From FEN-1191 sp036490715 (GTDB lineage: Bacteria; Pseudomonadota; Gammaproteobacteria; Steroidobacterales; Steroidobacteraceae), in contig DASXDL010000030.1 in assembly GCA_036490715.1 (NCBI GenBank), positions 62,001 through 126,000 on the forward strand: 64,000 nucleotides of DNA. Reading direction: 5' to 3'. Each line of letters begins with the position of its first letter. Within the stretch, counting starts at the first letter, position 1. A program made the translations under genes and the position numbers. Under the pieces are notes generated by a model. That model did not search any database. It was not told the origin of the DNA and saw only the letters and a program-made list of their open reading frames with translations. Below are positions 60,161 to 64,000 of this stretch, in pieces.

Positions 60161-61567
60161 TTAAGCCGAGCGCGCCAGCGGCGGCTCGCTGACCAGCCGC
60201 TGCATGATCGCCGTGGTCTCCTCGATGGCCTGCTCGAGGCAGCCGGGTGCGAATTCGGTCACGCGCACCGGATAGACGTCGAGCTGATAGGCACCGACTT
60301 CCGGCAGATAGCTGTTGGCGCCATTGGTAAGATTCATGACCGCGACCGCGCTGTTCGGAAAGCGAGCGCGCAGCGCGACCTGAAAGCGGCTGTAGGCTTC
60401 GCCGGCGGTGGCGACCAGCAGCGCATCACCGACGCGCCACACGGTCACCGGCAGCGTGCCGACGGTCTGCTCGCCGATGCGCTCCTTCATCGCCAGCATG
60501 CGCTCCAGACGTTCGCGCTGGAACGGCTGCGTGGCGGCGGCGAGCCGCGCCACGATTTCATCGCGCGACGGAAATTCCTTCAACGGCAGGCTCACCGGCA
60601 CCAGCTCGGCCTCGAGCGTGCCGGAGATGGAGCCCTTGGGCGCGTTGCGCCACACCCCAAGCGCGGTGCCGGATTCCTCGATGCCCTGGTAGGACAGCTG
60701 CCGCCCCGGCGGCAGCATCGCGTTAAGCGCCGACAGCGCCGCGAATCCCAGCTCGCGGCCGTTCTGCTCGGCCGCCTCGGTGTGCGCCTCGTAGCTGCGA
60801 CGCGGCGTCAGATCCCCGGATGCGCCGTGCAGGAACAGGCACGGTGCGCCGGAGTGTTGCTCGATCAGCTCGCGCATCGGGCCGATGTAGTCGGGTGACA
60901 GCAGCCGATTGGCACCGCCCAGGGACACCGGGTGACAGGCGTAGTTGACCAGCACCGCGCGCGTGCGGCCGGACTCATCGCTGGCGCGCCCGACCAGCAG
61001 CGTGTCGTCGGCGTGACGCGCGGGATTGAGTCCGCACACCCCGCGACCGGAAGCCGCGTCGGTGGCATCGCGATTGAAGGCCAGTGCGCAGCTGCCGTAG
61101 TTCCACGACAGGATGCCGGCAAAGGCCGCGGCGCGCGCGCTTGCCACCAGCTCGCAACAGGTCGCTGGCAGCGAATCCAGATACGGCGCGATCAGCTCGC
61201 CGCCCGGGCGGTCGGCGTGCCGCCGCGCCAGCATCGGCGAGCTATGCGTGTGCGACGGGTGCAGCATCAGCTGCGCATCGCTCAAGCCGAAGCGCTGCTT
61301 GATGGCCGAGCGGATGCTCTCCATCTCCTCTTTCCACAGCGCCACGGCGTCGACCGTGATCAGCACCAGCTCGTCTGGGGTAGCGCTCGACTGCAGCACC
61401 ATGCATTGCGCCAGCATCGGCCGCTGCTGACCGTCGGCGATGTCGTGCGTGGCGCTGCCCCAGAGCCGGGCGTAGATCCCGGCCGGTGGGCTCACGTCCG
61501 CGCGCGAAAATCCGATGCGGCCGCGAAATTCGCTCAGTGACAAACTTGTCGGGGCGTCAGCGTTCAT
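60161..61567 (-). CDS. Neutral-ceramidase-like protein, copy 2
   Basis: The 468-residue protein is a clear paralog of the product at 51666-53054: shared FRGxxGxxRxDxxPPxG, HPSHTHS, CALAFNRD, DDTLLVGR, NYACHPxSLGG and CLFLHGxSGD. Zinc-ligand counterparts are kept (HPSHTHS; His212; ATAGEAYSRF Glu; NGANSYLP Tyr). The nucleophile segment reads SGDLTPR, so the ceramidase Ser is Thr254. No signal peptide is seen. It lies between the MFS gene (four-base ATGA overlap) and the desaturase-like gene. Confidence 0.78.
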   Translation of the reverse strand: MNADAPTSLSLSEFRGRIGFSRADVSPPAGIYARLWGSATHDIADGQQRPMLAQCMVLQSSATPDELVLITVDAVALWKEEMESIRSAIKQRFGLSDAQLMLHPSHTHSSPMLARRHADRPGGELIAPYLDSLPATCCELVASARAAAFAGILSWNYGSCALAFNRDATDAASGRGVCGLNPARHADDTLLVGRASDESGRTRAVLVNYACHPVSLGGANRLLSPDYIGPMRELIEQHSGAPCLFLHGASGDLTPRRSYEAHTEAAEQNGRELGFAALSALNAMLPPGRQLSYQGIEESGTALGVWRNAPKGSISGTLEAELVPVSLPLKEFPSRDEIVARLAAATQPFQRERLERMLAMKERIGEQTVGTLPVTVWRVGDALLVATAGEAYSRFQVALRARFPNSAVAVMNLTNGANSYLPEVGAYQLDVYPVRVTEFAPGCLEQAIEETTAIMQRLVSEPPLARSA

Positions 61568-62742
61568 ATCGATTCACCTGTACGAAGAGGAGCGGCGGAC
61601 AGCGGGCTCATCGGTGCTGAATCGGCTGACTGCGCCGCCGGCACGGCGATGGCGAGCGCGATCAGATAACACACACCGGCGAATGCGCCGATCGGCCAGT
61701 GTCCCTGGCCGGTCAGCAGCAGCGCCGCGACGCCCGGGCCGATCGCCATGCCGGCGGTGGACATCATCACCCCGGCCAGGGCCGCCCGTCCCTGGGCGTC
61801 GCGCGCCGCGAGCAGGCCCATCTGGTAGGGCAGACCGTAGAACCACGACAGTGCGATCAATCCGCACGAGCTGCCAAAGGCCAGCGGTGAGCTGCCGAAC
61901 ACCAGCAGCAGTACCGCCACGCATGAGGCGCCCAGCGACAGCAGCTGCGGCCACACCCGTCCGATCGACAGATCCAGAATGCGCGCCAGCAGCGAACCGC
62001 CGACGCCCCACACCAGCATCGACAGCCCGATCCACTTGCCGACCGCGTGCTCGCTCAGGCCCGCGGCCACGCCAATGCGCTCCTGATACGCCCAGATGGC
62101 GCCGTGACCGATGTAGAGCATCAGCATCATGGTCAGCAATACCAGCACCGGGCGTGGGATCGAGCGGATCGCCAGCCGTTCACCCGGACGCGCCAGCGGC
62201 GCGCCACCGCTGCGCGTCAGCGGCAGGGTGGCGAGCGCCAGCACGGTGATGAACGACAGCGTCAGCAGCAGAGCCGGCAGACCGCCCAGCTGCAGCAGTC
62301 GCGGCGCCAGCAGCGTCAGTACGCCGGAATAGGCGATCGAGATCGCGTTGACGATGGCAAATACCCGTTCGGGCACCGCGGTGGCAGCGGCCAGGCTCAG
62401 GTACACGCAGAACGCGGCGGCCGCCCCGAACCCGGACAGGATGCGCAGCGGCACGATCGAGTTAAAGTCAGTGGCAAAGCAGCTCAGCACGTTGGCGATG
62501 ACGATGATCGCGATCGCCAGCAGGCCCATGATCGGGCGCGGCACCCGGTTCATCACGCCCAGCAGGCACAGGATGCCGAGCGTCAGCCCGGTAAGCTCGA
62601 GCGAGGCCACGAGGCCGGCCTGCCGCTCGCTCAGGCCCAGATGATCGACCATGGCGCCGACCACCATGGGCTGCACGACCAGCGGCGTATTGCCGGCCAT
62701 CGCAAAGGCGCCCATGGCCAGGTAGGTACGCTTCCCGGTCAT
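61564..62742 (-). CDS. MFS transporter
   Basis: The 392-residue protein has 12 predicted helices and an MFS-like start (MVDHLGLSERQAGLVASLELTG) with GFGAAAAFCVYLSLAAATAVPERVFAIVNA in outline in the first half. The substrate is unknown. As first gene of an operon directly behind operator site 3 it probably imports, or exports a product of, the compound handled by the cluster. It diverges from the M20 amidohydrolase gene. Confidence 0.85.
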   Translation of the reverse strand: MTGKRTYLAMGAFAMAGNTPLVVQPMVVGAMVDHLGLSERQAGLVASLELTGLTLGILCLLGVMNRVPRPIMGLLAIAIIVIANVLSCFATDFNSIVPLRILSGFGAAAAFCVYLSLAAATAVPERVFAIVNAISIAYSGVLTLLAPRLLQLGGLPALLLTLSFITVLALATLPLTRSGGAPLARPGERLAIRSIPRPVLVLLTMMLMLYIGHGAIWAYQERIGVAAGLSEHAVGKWIGLSMLVWGVGGSLLARILDLSIGRVWPQLLSLGASCVAVLLLVFGSSPLAFGSSCGLIALSWFYGLPYQMGLLAARDAQGRAALAGVMMSTAGMAIGPGVAALLLTGQGHWPIGAFAGVCYLIALAIAVPAAQSADSAPMSPLSAAPLRTGESI

Positions 62743-62772
62743 AATGGCAAGTAGATTCCTGCGAAATTTAAG

Positions 62773-62784
62773 TGTAACGTTACA
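62773..62784. promoter_or_regulatory. LacI-type operator TGTAACGTTACA (site 3)
   Basis: This third exact copy lies in the 127-base gap between the divergent MFS (minus) and M20 amidohydrolase (plus) genes. It overlaps a plus-strand -10-like TACAAT (62781-62786) for the M20 gene and lies 30 bases from the MFS start codon, so it could control both. It links this region to the locus 13.7 kb away. Confidence 0.8.
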
Positions 62785-62869
62785 ATCTAGCCACTTTACT
62801 TGAACTCACCGGACGGTGCAATTTGACGCCGCGGCGCTTTTGCGCCCCAGACTTCGAGGAGGCAGCGCA

Positions 62870-64000
62870 ATGAACATCGATCCTCTGGCCGCCTCGCTCA
62901 GCGATGAGATGCGCCGCTGGCGTCGCGATCTGCACGCCCATCCCGAGATCGGATTTGAAGAGGTGCGCACCGCGCGCCTGGTCGCCGACAAGCTGCGCGG
63001 CTGGGGCCTTAGCGTGCGCGAAGGTCTGGCCGGCACCGGCGTGGTTGGCACGCTGAGCGGGCGCGCCGGTTCGCCACGCGCGATCGGGCTGCGCGCCGAC
63101 ATGGACGCGTTGCCGCTGCAGGAGCTGAACAGCTTCGACTACGGCTCGAAAAACGCCGGCCGCATGCACGCCTGTGGCCATGACGGACACACCGCGATGC
63201 TGCTGGGTGCGGCGCAGTGCCTGGCGCGCTCACGCAACTTCGCCGGTACCGTGCAATTTATCTTTCAGCCGGCAGAAGAAGGCCGCGGCGGTGCCGAGCG
63301 CATGGTCAATGAAGGCCTGTTCGAGCAGTTTCCCTGCGATGCCGTCTACGGCCTGCACAACTGGCCGGCGATGAACGCCGGCACACTCGGCGTGCGCGTC
63401 GGTCCGATGCTCGCCTCGATGGACCAGATCGAGATCCAGGTGGTCGGGCGCGGCGGCCACGGCGCGCTGCCACAGCACGCGATCGATCCGGTGGTCACCG
63501 CGGCCCACATCGTCACCGCGCTGCAGACGCTGGTCAGCCGCTCCACCAGCCCGACCGAGGCCGCGGTCGTCAGCATCACCTGCATCGAGGGCGGCACGGC
63601 GCACAACATCATCCCGCAGAGCGTGCAGATGCGCGGCACCGTCCGCAGTTTCTCACCGTCGGTGCGCCATGAGCTGGAGCAGGGCATCAATCGGATTGCG
63701 CACAGCACCGCCCAGGCTTTCGGCGCGACGGCCGCGGTGCAGTACACGCGCCTGGCGCCGGCCGTGATCAACACCGCGCATGAGACGGCGCAGGCGATCG
63801 CCGCCGCCGGCGCGGTGTTGGGAGAAGAACGCGTGGTACAGGACATCGAGCCGACCATGGGATCGGAAGATTTCTCTTACATGCTCGACGGCCGGCCCGG
63901 CGCCTACGTGTTCCTGGGTCAGGGTAGTCCGGAGCATTCCTGCAACATCCACAGTCCGCACTACGATTTCAATGACCAGCTGCTGCCGATCGGCGCCAGC
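62870..64000 (+). CDS. M20D-family amidohydrolase (3' end outside window)
   Basis: ATG 62870 follows GAGGAGG; 377 codons are present and the frame is open at the window end, just short of family length (about 390). Motifs: LHAHPEIGFEE, LRADMDALPL, HACGHDGHTAML with metal-binding Cys102 and His104, QPAEEG (Glu136/137), YGLHNWP, and VVGRGGHGALP. M20D enzymes hydrolyse N-acyl amino acids and similar amides (hippurate hydrolase, auxin-conjugate hydrolase types). Operator site 3 upstream places it in the LacI regulon. Confidence 0.92.
   Translation, partial: MNIDPLAASLSDEMRRWRRDLHAHPEIGFEEVRTARLVADKLRGWGLSVREGLAGTGVVGTLSGRAGSPRAIGLRADMDALPLQELNSFDYGSKNAGRMHACGHDGHTAMLLGAAQCLARSRNFAGTVQFIFQPAEEGRGGAERMVNEGLFEQFPCDAVYGLHNWPAMNAGTLGVRVGPMLASMDQIEIQVVGRGGHGALPQHAIDPVVTAAHIVTALQTLVSRSTSPTEAAVVSITCIEGGTAHNIIPQSVQMRGTVRSFSPSVRHELEQGINRIAHSTAQAFGATAAVQYTRLAPAVINTAHETAQAIAAAGAVLGEERVVQDIEPTMGSEDFSYMLDGRPGAYVFLGQGSPEHSCNIHSPHYDFNDQLLPIGAS

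Noticed and set aside
1..64000. CRISPR arrays, tRNA/rRNA genes, insertion sequences, toxin-antitoxin pairs
   Set aside because: I read through the intergenic gaps on both strands and saw no regularly spaced repeats, no cloverleaf-like sequence with a CCA end, and no transposase or small toxin signature. tRNAs are hard to exclude by eye.

Overview
The window is GC-rich, densely coded DNA from a Gammaproteobacterium. Support comes from the ubiE-ubiJ-ubiB block with its DUF971 neighbour, the dapF-DUF484-xerC-hslV-hslU block, formate-dependent purT and a ybiI-type DksA-like zinc-finger gene. Composition, the style of the TonB-dependent receptor and the mix of oxidoreductases suggest the Nevskiales/Steroidobacterales/Xanthomonadales side of the class; that placement is inference. 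I saw no tRNA, rRNA, CRISPR array, insertion sequence or phage.

Layout. 1-4.7 kb: a multi-PAS histidine kinase cut by the window edge, a peroxiredoxin-like protein without its cysteine, a YeiH-type membrane protein and a small Cys-rich protein. 4.7-8.5 kb: ubiquinone genes on the minus strand, with an orphan plus-strand terminator that probably ends a small RNA. 8.5-15.4 kb: a GltD-like flavoprotein with the two subunits of a 2-oxoacid:acceptor oxidoreductase, then an AcvB/VirJ-like protein and an alpha/beta hydrolase. 15.5-24.4 kb: mixed genes (CBS protein, purT, Fpg-type glycosylase, TetR regulator, SemiSWEET, a shortened membrane gene, a GT39-like membrane protein, the tiny ribosomal protein bTHX, DUF2891 and a caspase-like protein). 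24.6-34.1 kb: a chemosensory operon with the parts list of the Wsp pathway but ending in a REC-kinase-REC hybrid, not a REC-GGDEF protein. 34.1-38.9 kb: a four-gene operon (GT41/OGT-like glycosyltransferase, signal-peptide-bearing spermidine-synthase-like protein, membrane protein, M28 metallopeptidase-like protein). 38.9-44.1 kb: dksA-like, hslUV, xerC, DUF484, dapF and a DUF4124 protein.

44.3-64.0 kb is the most interesting part. The 12-bp palindrome TGTAACGTTACA occurs exactly three times (48768, 49060, 62773), each in a divergent intergenic region, and a 10/12 match overlaps a good sigma70-type promoter at 48943-48971. A LacI-family repressor gene closes one of the operons. The sites flank a class III aminotransferase-mutarotase-SMP-30 lactonase-enolase-superfamily dehydratase operon, a TonB receptor-amidase-like-SSS symporter-SDR-LacI operon, an MFS-amidase-like-desaturase-like-Rieske ferredoxin operon, and an M20 amidohydrolase. 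I read this as one regulon for uptake and oxidative, non-phosphorylative breakdown of an amide- or acyl-bearing sugar or sugar acid. The substrate is not identified, and no aldolase or sugar-acid kinase is seen.

The two amidase-like genes are paralogs of neutral ceramidase. They appear to keep its zinc ligands but to have lost its serine nucleophile, which makes their activity the main open question.
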